From Candidatus Nitrosopumilus sp. (GTDB taxonomy: Archaea > Thermoproteota > Nitrososphaeria > Nitrososphaerales > Nitrosopumilaceae): a DNA stretch of 28,332 nt. A program made the position numbers and the translations under genes. Under the pieces are notes generated by a model, which worked only from the letters and a program-made list of their open reading frames with translations, was not told the origin of the DNA and searched no databases. Below are positions 15,035 through 23,583 of the stretch, in pieces. Position 1 is the first letter of the stretch. Each line of letters begins with the position of its first letter. The stretch spans positions 1 to 28,332 of the forward strand of contig JAOTSS010000022.1 in assembly GCA_029864805.1 (NCBI GenBank), written 5' to 3'.

Positions 15035-15835
15035 GTGAACTTCAAAAACAAGATAGTCCTGATTACTGGTGCATCATCTGGAATTGGTAGAGAAACTGCA
15101 ATAGAATTTGCTAAACTAGGTGCTAATCTAATTTTAGTTGCAAGAAGAAAAGATAAACTCGAGCAAATTGAAGATGAATTAAAAAAATACAATGTATCTA
15201 TTTTAGCTTGTCAGTGTGATATTTCAAAAAAAGATCAAGTAAAAGAACTGTCAGAAACTGTCTTGGAAAAATTCTCATCTGTTGATATTCTTGTCAATAA
15301 TGCCGGATTTGCAATATATGGCTCTGTTTCTGATCTTTCCATTAATGACATAGAATCCCAGATGGAGACAAATTATTTTGGTATGGTTTACTGCATCAAA
15401 AATTTTCTTCCATCAATGCTAAAGAAAAAATCTGGTCATATAGTAAATGTAGCATCTGTTGCAGCAAGTTTTGGTCTACCTGGAATCGCTTCATACTGTG
15501 CATCTAAATTTGCAATGCTGGGATTTTCAGAAGGTCTCAAGTATGAGCTAAAAGATACTGGGATAGGAATTACAGTTGTAAGTCCAATAATGGTCAGGAC
15601 TAACTTTTTTGATCATTCCTCATTTGAAAAAATGCCAAAATATTCTCCAACATCACTTGATCCTAAAACTGTGGCAAAAGCAATTCTCAAAGCTGCAAAT
15701 TCCTCAAGATTAGAAATTGTCGTTCCCTCAGTTGTACGTGGAGCAATATGGATGAAAAATACATTTCCATTTTTTATCAATCCGATTTTGGGAAAATCCT
15801 TCAAAAAACAACTGGACTCTACAAAACAGAACTGA
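15035..15835 (+). CDS. Short-chain dehydrogenase/reductase (SDR), membrane-associated type
   Basis: A 266-aa classical SDR with cofactor motif TGASSGIG at 11-18, NNAG at 88-91, catalytic S141 and Y154-C-A-S-K158. The C-terminal part (about 235-255, MKNTFPFFINPILGKSF) is hydrophobic and longer than in FabG-like enzymes, as in SDRs related to DltE/17-beta-HSD types acting on lipids or long-chain substrates. It starts with GTG; the TTATCTTAAAAC stretch about 25 nt upstream suits a leaderless start. It ends 2 nt before the convergent gene at 15838. The substrate is unknown. Confidence 0.88.
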   Translation: MNFKNKIVLITGASSGIGRETAIEFAKLGANLILVARRKDKLEQIEDELKKYNVSILACQCDISKKDQVKELSETVLEKFSSVDILVNNAGFAIYGSVSDLSINDIESQMETNYFGMVYCIKNFLPSMLKKKSGHIVNVASVAASFGLPGIASYCASKFAMLGFSEGLKYELKDTGIGITVVSPIMVRTNFFDHSSFEKMPKYSPTSLDPKTVAKAILKAANSSRLEIVVPSVVRGAIWMKNTFPFFINPILGKSFKKQLDSTKQN

Positions 15836-15837
15836 GT

Positions 15838-16239
15838 TTATTCTTCTAGGTCATCATCTGCAGCTTTACTTGAGCCTACATCTAGCAATTCCAATGATTT
15901 TAACTCAAATTGATAGATTGCATTCATCTCTATCTCTTTTTCTTTCTCTAGGTATTCTGAAACTTTTTTGCTTAATGGAGCCTTGTGCTGGTCAAAGGTA
16001 AATTCATACACCACTCCTTTCTCCAAATCCTCCATCTTGACCTTTTTGGACAAATCCATTGTAACTATGTGTCTTCCATCCTCTACTGGATCGTACAATT
16101 GCGCATCTATCTTATTATCTTCACTGTACATTTCTAAAACATATCCTGTTTTTTTCATCTTTTGAGGTTTCTCAAATTTTGCATTTTGGATTTCATCTGT
16201 AACCCAATCAGGAATTTCATCTTCTTTCTTTTTTACCAT
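15838..16239 (-). CDS. Small acidic protein, unknown function
   Basis: A 133-aa soluble, highly charged protein. The middle (about 30-110) looks beta-rich (GYVLEMYSEDNKIDAQLYDP, GVVYEFTF) and could be an OB-like barrel, with an acidic C-terminus (AADDDLEE). No cysteines and no signal peptide. It lies 12 nt downstream of the zinc-ribbon gene and on the same strand, so the two are probably one operon. I recognise no family; the OB idea is a guess from strand pattern only. Confidence 0.7.
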   Translation of the reverse strand: MVKKKEDEIPDWVTDEIQNAKFEKPQKMKKTGYVLEMYSEDNKIDAQLYDPVEDGRHIVTMDLSKKVKMEDLEKGVVYEFTFDQHKAPLSKKVSEYLEKEKEIEMNAIYQFELKSLELLDVGSSKAADDDLEE

Positions 16240-16251
16240 ACTAAACTCACT

Positions 16252-16563
16252 CTAGCTTTCAGCTTTTTCTTTTTTACTTTTTGACCACCATTCTAGATAG
16301 TCATCATGTTTGTCATCACGTGTTCTCTCTCTTTGATTTAGCTTGAATCTGATATCTGAAATCTCTTCTCTGGTTGCATATAGACCACAACGCTTACAAA
16401 TGAAATGTCTTCTATTTTTTTCATCCATTTTCATTGGAACATCAATTTCATCAAATAATTTGAATAATGCATCTCTGCTCCTTTCTTCTTCTGGAATATC
16501 TTCCTCGTACTTTGCTTCTATCTTCTTTTTCTCTCTTGATGTACATTCTGGACAGTTAGGCAC
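16252..16563 (-). CDS. Small zinc-ribbon-like protein, unknown function
   Basis: A 103-aa protein with two CXXC knuckles: C4-P-E-C7 at the N-terminus and C56-K-R-C59 in HFICKRCGLYATREE, separated by a charged helix. This is a zinc-ribbon or rubredoxin-like arrangement with a long insert. The C-terminal third is very basic and acidic (RERTRDDKHDDYLEWW). The GTG start is supported by a CTTTTATG box (16587-16594, minus strand) about 27 nt upstream, so it is probably leaderless and independent of the hairpin element further upstream. The paired acidic gene follows. Nucleic-acid binding is possible but not shown. Confidence 0.75.
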   Translation of the reverse strand: MPNCPECTSREKKKIEAKYEEDIPEEERSRDALFKLFDEIDVPMKMDEKNRRHFICKRCGLYATREEISDIRFKLNQRERTRDDKHDDYLEWWSKSKKEKAES

Positions 16564-16623
16564 TGTTGATTTTGCTTAATTTTTTCCATAAAAGCGTTCC
16601 CACATTATTTACAGATCGATATT

Positions 16624-16693
16624 CATCTGACACGCGGATTTTTTCATCATCCCTTTCGGTCCGTTCGCCCATCGAAATCCCGCGTGCCAGATG
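16624..16693. ncRNA. GC-rich imperfect hairpin element, unassigned
   Basis: CATCTG 16624-16629 pairs with CAGATG 16688-16693, CACGCGG 16631-16637 with CCGCGTG 16680-16686, and ATTT 16638-16641 with AAAT 16675-16678, giving 17 base pairs with one A/C mismatch and one bulged C. The 33-nt apical part is GC-rich (minus strand contains GGGCGAACGGACCGAAAGG and ATGATGA), unlike the AT-rich surroundings, so it looks like a functional RNA or structured DNA site rather than a plain terminator. The nearby zinc-ribbon gene has its own promoter downstream. Strand and transcript ends are unknown; a minus-strand TTTTTAAGAA box at 16701-16710 would start transcription inside the left arm. Confidence 0.4.
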
Positions 16694-16717
16694 TGTAAAA
16701 TTCTTAAAAATAATCTA

Positions 16718-17950
16718 TTATCTCTTTTCTTCTAATGTTTGAGCAGCGATCTTTGCTGAATTTTCTGCTCCATTTGGAACAAAATTTTTTGAAAATTCAT
16801 TCAATTTTTCCTCAAATTCTTCATAATTTTTCTTAATTTTGAATATTGCATTGATTACTTGGATAGTTTTTGCAGCAAGTATTCCTAGATTCTTATCTTG
16901 TGCCCATAAGATGTTGTTTGTATGTTCATCATAAATGGGAATTCCAATAATTGGCTTTGATTTTCCACCCATTATCTCGCCCATTACAGTATGCGAGCCA
17001 TTGACAACTGCGTATTTACAAAGATTTAGAATCGTATCTTTTTCATGCTCTGAAAGAAAACCGATATCGATTTGTATCCAATCTATTTTTTTATCCAATG
17101 CTTCTGATATTGAATATTTCTTACCATTTTTTCCTGTCACAGAATCTATACTTGGTTCATTTCTTGCATGTGAGATAATTCTTCTTTCATTTTTCATGTC
17201 ATCATGATGAAACACTCTTTCATATCTCTGACCGGTTCCATCATTTGTAGACTTGTTTCCTGTCCTCATCCAATATCCAAATTCATTATTTTCCACCAAT
17301 TTTTCAAGGTCTGTTTTATCCTCATTTCTAATTTGTTTACTAGTAAAGTGACCTACGTAGATAACTTTCTCTTTTACTTCTTTTATAAAATTTAGATTGT
17401 ATTCACACATTGTATAGGGAGGTGGAGAATCTGCAACAAGAATTTTTGTTGCCTTTGCAATTTGTTTTGCTACAAAAATTAATGATGGGTAAAGATAGGC
17501 CCTTGAATTGTATAATTTTGGTCTGAATTGATTAGTTACAAATAAACTCGGAATATTTCGATTTTTTGCCAAAATATTGGAACCCATATCTCCATCATTA
17601 ATCACCAAATCAAATTTTTCTCTGTTGTAGAGTTTTCTTTCCTCTCTCAAATAATTTGCAATTTGTCTTACTAGTGGCGGGTTCTTTGAAACTGGCAATA
17701 GCAAGTTCATCAAAGACATTGTAACGCTGGGACCAAATTTTCCATCAATTGGAGTAGGCATCAATATCTCATGAATTTTCTCTTTCTGGTCTGGGAATTT
17801 TTTCAATAATTTTTCATAAACATGATCTTTGCTTGAAAAATGGATTTCAAATTTTTCTTTGACATGATCTCCCAGTACCTCGTTTAACCTCATCATTCTA
17901 GAATAATGACCACTTCCCCATGGATAGATGAATTCCCCTATTTTGAGCAC
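16718..17950 (-). CDS. GT-B-type glycosyltransferase-like protein
   Basis: A 410-aa protein with the two-domain layout of GT-B glycosyltransferases. The N-terminal FIYPWGSGHYSRMMRL matches the glycine-rich GxGHxxR start of MurG/UGT-type enzymes, and VNGSHTVMGEIMGGKSKPIIGIPIYDEHTNN near the C-terminus matches the donor-sugar binding region, although the usual GG is replaced by NG. It has no membrane segment. It starts with GTG at 17948-17950, and the upstream THUMP gene ends 30 nt away on the same strand. It likely transfers a sugar, but donor and acceptor cannot be told. Confidence 0.72.
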   Translation of the reverse strand: MLKIGEFIYPWGSGHYSRMMRLNEVLGDHVKEKFEIHFSSKDHVYEKLLKKFPDQKEKIHEILMPTPIDGKFGPSVTMSLMNLLLPVSKNPPLVRQIANYLREERKLYNREKFDLVINDGDMGSNILAKNRNIPSLFVTNQFRPKLYNSRAYLYPSLIFVAKQIAKATKILVADSPPPYTMCEYNLNFIKEVKEKVIYVGHFTSKQIRNEDKTDLEKLVENNEFGYWMRTGNKSTNDGTGQRYERVFHHDDMKNERRIISHARNEPSIDSVTGKNGKKYSISEALDKKIDWIQIDIGFLSEHEKDTILNLCKYAVVNGSHTVMGEIMGGKSKPIIGIPIYDEHTNNILWAQDKNLGILAAKTIQVINAIFKIKKNYEEFEEKLNEFSKNFVPNGAENSAKIAAQTLEEKR

Positions 17951-17980
17951 AATATAGAACCAATTATGCCGTTTAAATTC

Positions 17981-19093
17981 TCAGTGATCTTCAAATGAAT
18001 CTAAAATGTCGTGAACGTTGTTAGGTCCTACCTTAACTGAAATCATTTTCTTTGTTTTAAAGGCGTTCTCTACTTCCTTTTTTGCGTAAATTGGAACTTC
18101 ATTAGAATTGATAGAAATTATACCTTCTAGTTTTTTGACACTCCTTTCCAGTCCAATCTCTTTTGCATCATCAAACAAATTAGAATCTACTCCAGCAAGC
18201 GGTATTATTGGAGTTTTCTTTTTTCCAAATACGCGCATTAATGAATTATCAACAAAGTCTGAAGAAAATATCAATGGTGATAGTGACATTGACACACGGC
18301 TATTTGAATACTGTAACATTATCTCTAAAACTGAATTTACATAGATCAGATAATTTTTAATTCCAGTAGGTCTAATTTTTATCTCAAAGAATTCTAGTTC
18401 TACAATGTTTCGTACAAGTCTTGGTAGAATTTGACTTATGATTTTAGCTAGATTCATCAAATCTGATTTTTGTCTATAACATACAATTATCTTTACATCA
18501 TTTCCCTGTTTGATTGTTTCAAAACACGAAATAGCAGACAATTCATCATATATTGCACAAATTGTTTTCTGTTTTTGTGATTCATATGGAATGCCACCGT
18601 TACCTTTGTCTGAGAAAATACAGACGTATGCATTGTTTTTTGTCAAATATGAATACAATAACTTATCATGGTTCTCATCTGTTCCAGGGTGAGCACCAAG
18701 ATTTTGTTTCTTCTCAATGATGTTTGATGTTGCAGCAATCTCAACATCTTTGGCAAGAAATCCTTTTGATGTCCCTTCAACTTTTACTAGAAATCTTTCT
18801 CCTTTTAGAAGTAGATTTCCGCCTGTAGATGTAATCTCCGAAACAATATTTTGAAAATCATTTTTTATCTTTCTTGCAATTGCTACTTTTTCAATTCCAA
18901 ATAATAAATTGATAGCAGATGATGCAAATACAGGATCATTTGCATCAACTAAAATAACATCATTATCACGCTTGACTGATTTGAATTGCTGATTTTTTAT
19001 CTTTAGAATTTTTTTAATGTTTGTAATTAGCCGTGGAATTTTATTTTTTGAAAAAATATTTGGAAAAACTACCACATATGATATTTCATCCAT
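17981..19093 (-). CDS. THUMP-domain protein related to ThiI, lacking the PP-loop signature
   Basis: A 370-aa protein laid out like ThiI (tRNA 4-thiouridine synthetase): N-terminal region, THUMP-like domain at about 60-165 (FGIEKVAIARKI, FLVKVEGTSKGF, NAYVCIF), a GNGGIPYESQ block matching the GxGGLPxGxxG joint of ThiI, and a C-terminal part with PLAGVDSNLFDDAKEIGLE like the ThiI PLxGxDKxEI block. Where ThiI has the ATP-binding SGGxDS, this protein has YDELSAISC, so the PP-loop appears lost. It may bind RNA through THUMP without the thiolation chemistry. TTTATAAT at 19118-19125 (minus strand) lies about 28 nt before the ATG, divergent from cysH. Confidence 0.65.
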   Translation of the reverse strand: MDEISYVVVFPNIFSKNKIPRLITNIKKILKIKNQQFKSVKRDNDVILVDANDPVFASSAINLLFGIEKVAIARKIKNDFQNIVSEITSTGGNLLLKGERFLVKVEGTSKGFLAKDVEIAATSNIIEKKQNLGAHPGTDENHDKLLYSYLTKNNAYVCIFSDKGNGGIPYESQKQKTICAIYDELSAISCFETIKQGNDVKIIVCYRQKSDLMNLAKIISQILPRLVRNIVELEFFEIKIRPTGIKNYLIYVNSVLEIMLQYSNSRVSMSLSPLIFSSDFVDNSLMRVFGKKKTPIIPLAGVDSNLFDDAKEIGLERSVKKLEGIISINSNEVPIYAKKEVENAFKTKKMISVKVGPNNVHDILDSFEDH

Positions 19094-19117
19094 ATTTTTT
19101 AAATTGAAATCTACTTG

Positions 19118-19156
19118 TTTATAATTTAGGATAATTTCGGGTAATCAATATAAAAC
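19118..19156. promoter_or_regulatory. Divergent promoters of the ThiI-like and cysH genes
   Basis: On the minus strand a TTATAAAC-type box (19118-19125) is about 28 nt before the ATG at 19093. On the plus strand TATAAAAC (19149-19156) is about 25 nt before the GTG at 19176. Both starts are therefore probably leaderless. Confidence 0.6.
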
Positions 19157-19175
19157 AAATACTTTATGGGAAAAT

Positions 19176-19892
19176 GTGGTACAATTTACGCAAGAACAAG
19201 TAGATGATTTAAACTCAAAAATTAATACAACAGAGAAAGCACTTCAGTGGGCTTCTGATAATCTTCATCCCAAGGTTGCAAAAGCTTCTAGCTTTGGTGC
19301 AGAAGATGCTGTAGTAATGGATGTCATGCTAAAAATTAATCCAAAATTTCGATTCTTTACATTAGATACTGGAAGACTACCACAAGAAACCTATGACATA
19401 ATAGATATTGTAAGCAAAAGATACAACATTTCAATTGAAGTTCTCTTCCCTGATACAAAAGAAGTAGAGGGAATGGTTAGAGAAAAAGGAATGAATCTAT
19501 TCTATGAAAGCATAGAAAATAGGAAACTGTGCTGTGATATTCGTAAAGTTCATCCAATGAACAAAATGCTAAAAACTTTGGACGGTTGGATTACAGGATT
19601 GAGACGAGAGCAGACCAAAAATCGAGAAAATGTAACAATGTTTCAACTAGACCATGGACATGGAGAAATTCTAAAAATTAATCCAATAATCGATTGGACG
19701 TGGGATCAAATTCAAGAATATATCAAAAAGAATAATTTGCCATACAACAGTCTTCTTGACAAAGGCTATCCTAGTATTGGTTGTGAGCCCTGTACCAGAG
19801 CAATAAAACCCGGAGAAGATATTCGTGCAGGAAGATGGTGGTGGGAACATGGAGGAAATAAAGAGTGTGGCCTTCATATAGACCCTGAATAA
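19176..19892 (+). CDS. cysH: Adenylylsulfate (APS) reductase, CysH family with Fe-S cluster
   Basis: Reduces APS to sulfite in sulfate assimilation. The PP-loop is ASSFGAED at about 37-44. C119-C120 and C203-X2-C206 (IGCEPCTR) form the CC...CXXC set that binds a [4Fe-4S] cluster in assimilatory APS reductases, and C231 in ECGLH is the nucleophile. PAPS reductases of the E. coli type lack the CC...CXXC set, so APS is the likely substrate. 238 aa, normal for the family. GTG start with TATAAAAC at about 25 nt. It is 10 nt upstream of sat, in one operon with it. Confidence 0.92.
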   Translation: MVQFTQEQVDDLNSKINTTEKALQWASDNLHPKVAKASSFGAEDAVVMDVMLKINPKFRFFTLDTGRLPQETYDIIDIVSKRYNISIEVLFPDTKEVEGMVREKGMNLFYESIENRKLCCDIRKVHPMNKMLKTLDGWITGLRREQTKNRENVTMFQLDHGHGEILKINPIIDWTWDQIQEYIKKNNLPYNSLLDKGYPSIGCEPCTRAIKPGEDIRAGRWWWEHGGNKECGLHIDPE

Positions 19893-19902
19893 TGGAATTA
19901 GT

Positions 19903-21045
19903 ATGTCAGTAAATAACTCAATTAAACCACATGGAGGAATTCTAGTAAACAGGATTACCAAGATTGATCCAACTGGATTATTCTCAATTACAATCACAGA
20001 AGATCTTGCAAATGATGTTGAAAATATTGCAGATGGAATATTTAGTCCACTTGAGGGATTTTTGGGGAAGGAAGACTTTGAAAGCGTTGTTTCACGAGGA
20101 AGATTAACAAATGGTTTGGCTTGGACCATTCCAATAGTCCTTGATGTTGACGAACAAACTGCTTCTAAAATGAAGGAATCAAAAGACGTATTGTTAAAAA
20201 ATCCAGATGGAGTTGGAGTTGCAGTTTTGCATGTTGATGAAACCTATTCCTTTGACAAAGAAAAAACCGTTCAAGGAGTATATGGCACAAATGACAATTC
20301 TCATCCAGGTGTTGCAAAGACAATGTCAATGCAGGATTATCTGGTGGGAGGAAAGATTGACTATATTCAAAGACCTAGTGATACCGAGATTAGAAAAAAC
20401 AGGCTGACCCCTAATCAGACACGAGAAGCATTTGCCAAAGCAGGATGGAAGACAATTTGTGCATTTCAAACCAGAAATCCTCCACATGTAGCTCATGAGA
20501 TGCTACAAAAGACATCAATTACTACACGAGATGGAGTATTTGTCAATCCGATTATTGGCAAGAAAAAATCAGGCGACTTTGTTGATGAAGTTATTGTAAA
20601 GTGCTATGAAATCATGATAAAATTATACTATCCAGAAAACAGATGCATGCTTGGAACCCTACATACTGAAATGAAATATGCTGGTCCAAAAGAAGCGATT
20701 CATCACGCAATTATGAGACAAAATTATGGATGCACACATATCATTATTGGACGAGACCATGCAGGCGTTGGAAAATTTTATGATCCTTTTGCTGCACAAA
20801 AAATCTTTGATGACTATCCAGAATTAGAAATTGCTCCAGTGTTTTTCCCACCATTCTTCTATTGTAAGAAATGTCTTACATACACAACTCCTAAAGCATG
20901 TCCACATGGCGATGATGATAAAGAGCAAATAAGTGGAACAAAACTAAGAGAGATGATTCAAAATGGCCAAGCACCTTCTGAGTTTATTCTAAGACCAGAA
21001 GTAGCCAAAATAATTTTAGATCATCCTAAACCATTTGTTGATTAG
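19903..21045 (+). CDS. sat: Sulfate adenylyltransferase (ATP sulfurylase)
   Basis: Activates sulfate with ATP to APS. The active-site block [12 protein letters not shown] (Q189, R191, N192, H195, H198) and GRDHAGVG at 283-290 are diagnostic. C321, C324, C333 and H335 (CKKC...CPHG) are the zinc site of archaeal and bacterial homodimeric sulfurylases, and SGTKLREM follows. Length is 380 aa, as expected for the single-domain enzyme without a fused kinase. It follows cysH by 10 nt, so the two supply sulfite from sulfate together. Confidence 0.96.
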   Translation: MSVNNSIKPHGGILVNRITKIDPTGLFSITITEDLANDVENIADGIFSPLEGFLGKEDFESVVSRGRLTNGLAWTIPIVLDVDEQTASKMKESKDVLLKNPDGVGVAVLHVDETYSFDKEKTVQGVYGTNDNSHPGVAKTMSMQDYLVGGKIDYIQRPSDTEIRKNRLTPNQTREAFAKAGWKTICAFQTRNPPHVAHEMLQKTSITTRDGVFVNPIIGKKKSGDFVDEVIVKCYEIMIKLYYPENRCMLGTLHTEMKYAGPKEAIHHAIMRQNYGCTHIIIGRDHAGVGKFYDPFAAQKIFDDYPELEIAPVFFPPFFYCKKCLTYTTPKACPHGDDDKEQISGTKLREMIQNGQAPSEFILRPEVAKIILDHPKPFVD

Positions 21046-21075
21046 ATTTTTATTCAATCAAATTTGTTCTAGCTT

Positions 21076-21741
21076 GTGAAGTATATTTTTCTGGTATTAT
21101 TTTTAGTATTTTTTATCTCTCCTGTATTTGCTCAAGAATTGACAAATCCATCGTTACTTCTTGATACAATAGAGATTCCTGCAGATGAATTCAATCGAAT
21201 TTTGCGAGATGCGCCAGTAGTAATGCTTGATGATGTTCATGCTGTTAGCTGGCAAGTAACAATTGATAATAATCTACTATATGCAAATCCAAATGGAAAC
21301 GCAGTTCTTCGAATTTATGATAATGAAACTCATGATGAATTTATTGAAGTCGGTATGGGAGCTCAACCTGACAACAAGTTTTGGGTGGCAGTCCAAACTC
21401 CTAAAGAAGGATACATTGTAGTCCATAAAGATCTAGATAGAGGTTGGTACCCACAAGCTAAATCTATCGTATCATATACTGATAGAGCAGGACTTACCGT
21501 AAACAATGGGGCAAGAATTGTAGTTACCAATTTGGATATTGGCACATTTGCAATTGATTCGTATTCAGTATATGGAATGGAAGGCTCATCTGATCCTCCT
21601 GCGGTTAACTCTGGTAGCATGATTATAGAATTTCTTTCTGGTGATCCTGCAAAGAATGCTTTTGCTTTGTTTCCATTTTACGTAGCGGCTGGTATTGGAA
21701 TCATAGTTGGAGTGTTATTTCTAACTAAGAAGCGTTCTTAG
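21076..21741 (+). CDS. Surface protein with signal peptide and C-terminal membrane anchor
   Basis: A 221-aa protein: signal peptide (KYIFLVLFLVFFIS, cleavage after VFA near 19), a beta-rich extracytoplasmic domain and a C-terminal transmembrane helix (about 195-215) followed by KKRS. It would face outward and be held in the membrane. It starts with GTG, 30 nt after sat. Its last 17 nt overlap the convergent endonuclease III gene. No family was recognised, although beta-sandwich surface proteins of this plan are common in these archaea. Confidence 0.75.
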   Translation: MKYIFLVLFLVFFISPVFAQELTNPSLLLDTIEIPADEFNRILRDAPVVMLDDVHAVSWQVTIDNNLLYANPNGNAVLRIYDNETHDEFIEVGMGAQPDNKFWVAVQTPKEGYIVVHKDLDRGWYPQAKSIVSYTDRAGLTVNNGARIVVTNLDIGTFAIDSYSVYGMEGSSDPPAVNSGSMIIEFLSGDPAKNAFALFPFYVAAGIGIIVGVLFLTKKRS

Positions 21742-22375
21742 TTTTGTAATATTTGCAATTTTTCTTAATCTTACAGACATCACACATTGGAGAAATAGGT
21801 TTACAAATATTCTGACCATACATCACAAATGTATCATTAATATCAATCCAGTATTTTGTTTGGATTTTTTTCATTAATTCTTGTTCAGTCTCTTCAGGAT
21901 TTTTGGTATCTACTAATCCTAATCTGTTTGAGATTCTATGAACATGAATGTCTACTGGAATTGCAGGCTTTTCAAATGCATACACTAGTACACAATTAGC
22001 AGTCTTTCTTCCAACTCCTGGTAGTTGCACTAACGTATCCAAGTCATCTGGAACTGTTCCTTTGTATTTTTTATCAATAATCTTTGCAACCTCGATTATT
22101 CTTTTTGATTTTACATGATAGAATCCAATTGATTTTATAATTTTCTCTACGTCTTTTATTTTCGCTTTTGCAAGTTCCTTTGGATTTTTATATTTTAAGA
22201 ATAGTGCTTTTACTGCCTTTGTTGTAGCTTCATCTTTGGTTCTAGCGGAAAGTATTGTTCCTATTAGAATACTAAAAGGCCCGGTTTCGGCATCATGAAG
22301 ATCTTGTAATGCTGTGATTCTTGGTGGTTTTACGGAATTCATTGTATCAGTCATTCCACGAAGAATTTTTTCCAT
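21725..22375 (-). CDS. nth: Endonuclease III (bifunctional DNA glycosylase / AP lyase)
   Basis: Base excision repair enzyme that removes oxidised pyrimidines and cleaves the abasic site. The helix-hairpin-helix LPGVGRKTANCVL carries the catalytic K124, PVDIHVHRISNRLG the catalytic D142, and C191-X6-C198-X2-C201-X5-C207 holds the [4Fe-4S] cluster. I start it at ATG 22375 (216 aa). The longer frame to 22429 adds a hydrophobic run that is the translation of promoter DNA and would start at the first base of the divergent gene. The TATA-like element at 22398-22409 is about 29 nt before this ATG. Confidence 0.93.
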   Translation of the reverse strand: MEKILRGMTDTMNSVKPPRITALQDLHDAETGPFSILIGTILSARTKDEATTKAVKALFLKYKNPKELAKAKIKDVEKIIKSIGFYHVKSKRIIEVAKIIDKKYKGTVPDDLDTLVQLPGVGRKTANCVLVYAFEKPAIPVDIHVHRISNRLGLVDTKNPEETEQELMKKIQTKYWIDINDTFVMYGQNICKPISPMCDVCKIKKNCKYYKTKNAS

Positions 22376-22397
22376 TTTCAACAAAAATTTACGTACA

Positions 22398-22409
22398 AGT
22401 ATTATAACT
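22398..22409. promoter_or_regulatory. Single TATA-like element shared by nth and the phosphomevalonate dehydratase genes
   Basis: AGTATTATAACT reads as TATTATAA on the plus strand and TTATAATA on the minus strand. Its centre is about 25 nt before the TTG at 22429 and about 29 nt before the nth ATG at 22375. The gap between the two starts is only 53 nt. Confidence 0.5.
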
Positions 22410-22428
22410 GTAATAACAAATATTTTCA

Positions 22429-23583
22429 TTGGAACTGACTAGGAATGAAGAATCTGCACTAAAAGGTGAACATGGAGAAATTATGCAGATGGCATATAGA
22501 ATTTTAGTTGCAACAGGTGAGGCAACTGATGCTGAGAAATTAATCCCAATTGAATGGGCTCATCTTTCTGGTGTAAATTATAATACAATTGGTGATGCCG
22601 GAGAAGAATTTCTCTCTAGTATTAGCAAAGATGCAAGAGTTTCAGTAAAAACAACTCTTAATCCAATGGGGTTTGATATTGATAATGTTGCAAACTATGG
22701 ATTGGATAAAGATTTTATCTCAAAACAACTTTCTATTAGAAACTCGTATGAAACAATGGGTGTAGTTCCTTCATTTTCGTGTATCCCTTATGAAATTTTT
22801 GATATTCCAAAAGATGGAACACAAGTTGCATTTGCTGAATCTAATGCAGCAATCCATGCAAACTCTTATGATAATTTGAAAACGAACAAGGAAAGCGCAT
22901 TTAGTGCACTCGCAAGTGCTATTGTTGGAAAAAGTCCTTACTCTTCGATAAGAAAAGATGATACTCCAAACATTACAATTAACATGAAAGTAAAAAATCC
23001 AAATGAATTAACGTATGGGATGCTTGGATTTTTTGCAGGAAAAGTTGGAGATACGTCTGTAAATATATCTGGTCTTGCAGAGATGGATAAAAGACAATGC
23101 AAAGCAATGTGTGGTGGAATGGGGACATCAGGAACCTGTGCTAAATTTATTTTCGGTGACGGTGACTCTGATTGTGAAAAAATTGATTTTGATGAAAAAG
23201 AGATGCAAAATGTTCATGACGAGCTAAATACTGTAGAAAAAGGTGATATTATTACACTTGGTAGTCCTCAATTGGGTCTAGATGAGATATCTGATCTTAC
23301 AAATATGCTAAAGGGAAGATCTTTCCAAAAAAGATGTATGGTTTTTTGTCCTAGAACTGTAAAGGAACAAGCAAAAAAAATTGGATATACGACGGAACTT
23401 GAACATGCAGGATGTGAAATTCTTGCTGATTGCTGTACATGTTTAACTCCCTTGATAAACAAGGAAAATGTTGATGCAGTAACTACAAATAGCATCAAGG
23501 GCGCATTTTATCTTAAAAATTCTAACGGTGTAGATGTGAATCTAAAATCATTATCTCAAATAATTCAAGATGAGACAAGATGA
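22429..23583 (+). CDS. Phosphomevalonate dehydratase large subunit (aconitase X type)
   Basis: The large subunit of an aconitase-X enzyme (DUF521 family). In archaea this enzyme dehydrates (R)-5-phosphomevalonate to trans-anhydromevalonate phosphate in the modified mevalonate pathway that makes isoprenoid lipids. 384 aa with several cysteines, including C118, C307 and the DCCTC run near 335-338, which are candidate [Fe-S] ligands. The start is TTG; it overlaps the small subunit by 4 nt (ATGA). The pairing with the swivel-domain subunit is the main support for the assignment. The general aconitase-X family includes other dehydratases, so the exact substrate is inferred from the archaeal context. 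Confidence 0.88.
   Translation: MELTRNEESALKGEHGEIMQMAYRILVATGEATDAEKLIPIEWAHLSGVNYNTIGDAGEEFLSSISKDARVSVKTTLNPMGFDIDNVANYGLDKDFISKQLSIRNSYETMGVVPSFSCIPYEIFDIPKDGTQVAFAESNAAIHANSYDNLKTNKESAFSALASAIVGKSPYSSIRKDDTPNITINMKVKNPNELTYGMLGFFAGKVGDTSVNISGLAEMDKRQCKAMCGGMGTSGTCAKFIFGDGDSDCEKIDFDEKEMQNVHDELNTVEKGDIITLGSPQLGLDEISDLTNMLKGRSFQKRCMVFCPRTVKEQAKKIGYTTELEHAGCEILADCCTCLTPLINKENVDAVTTNSIKGAFYLKNSNGVDVNLKSLSQIIQDETR

Noticed and set aside
16624..16693. tRNA or C/D box guide RNA
   Set aside because: The stem is a single long hairpin rather than a cloverleaf, and the ATGATGA on the minus strand has no matching CTGA at the expected place.
21725..22429. Longer endonuclease III start at 22429
   Set aside because: The added residues are a hydrophobic run from the promoter, and the start would abut the divergent gene's start codon.
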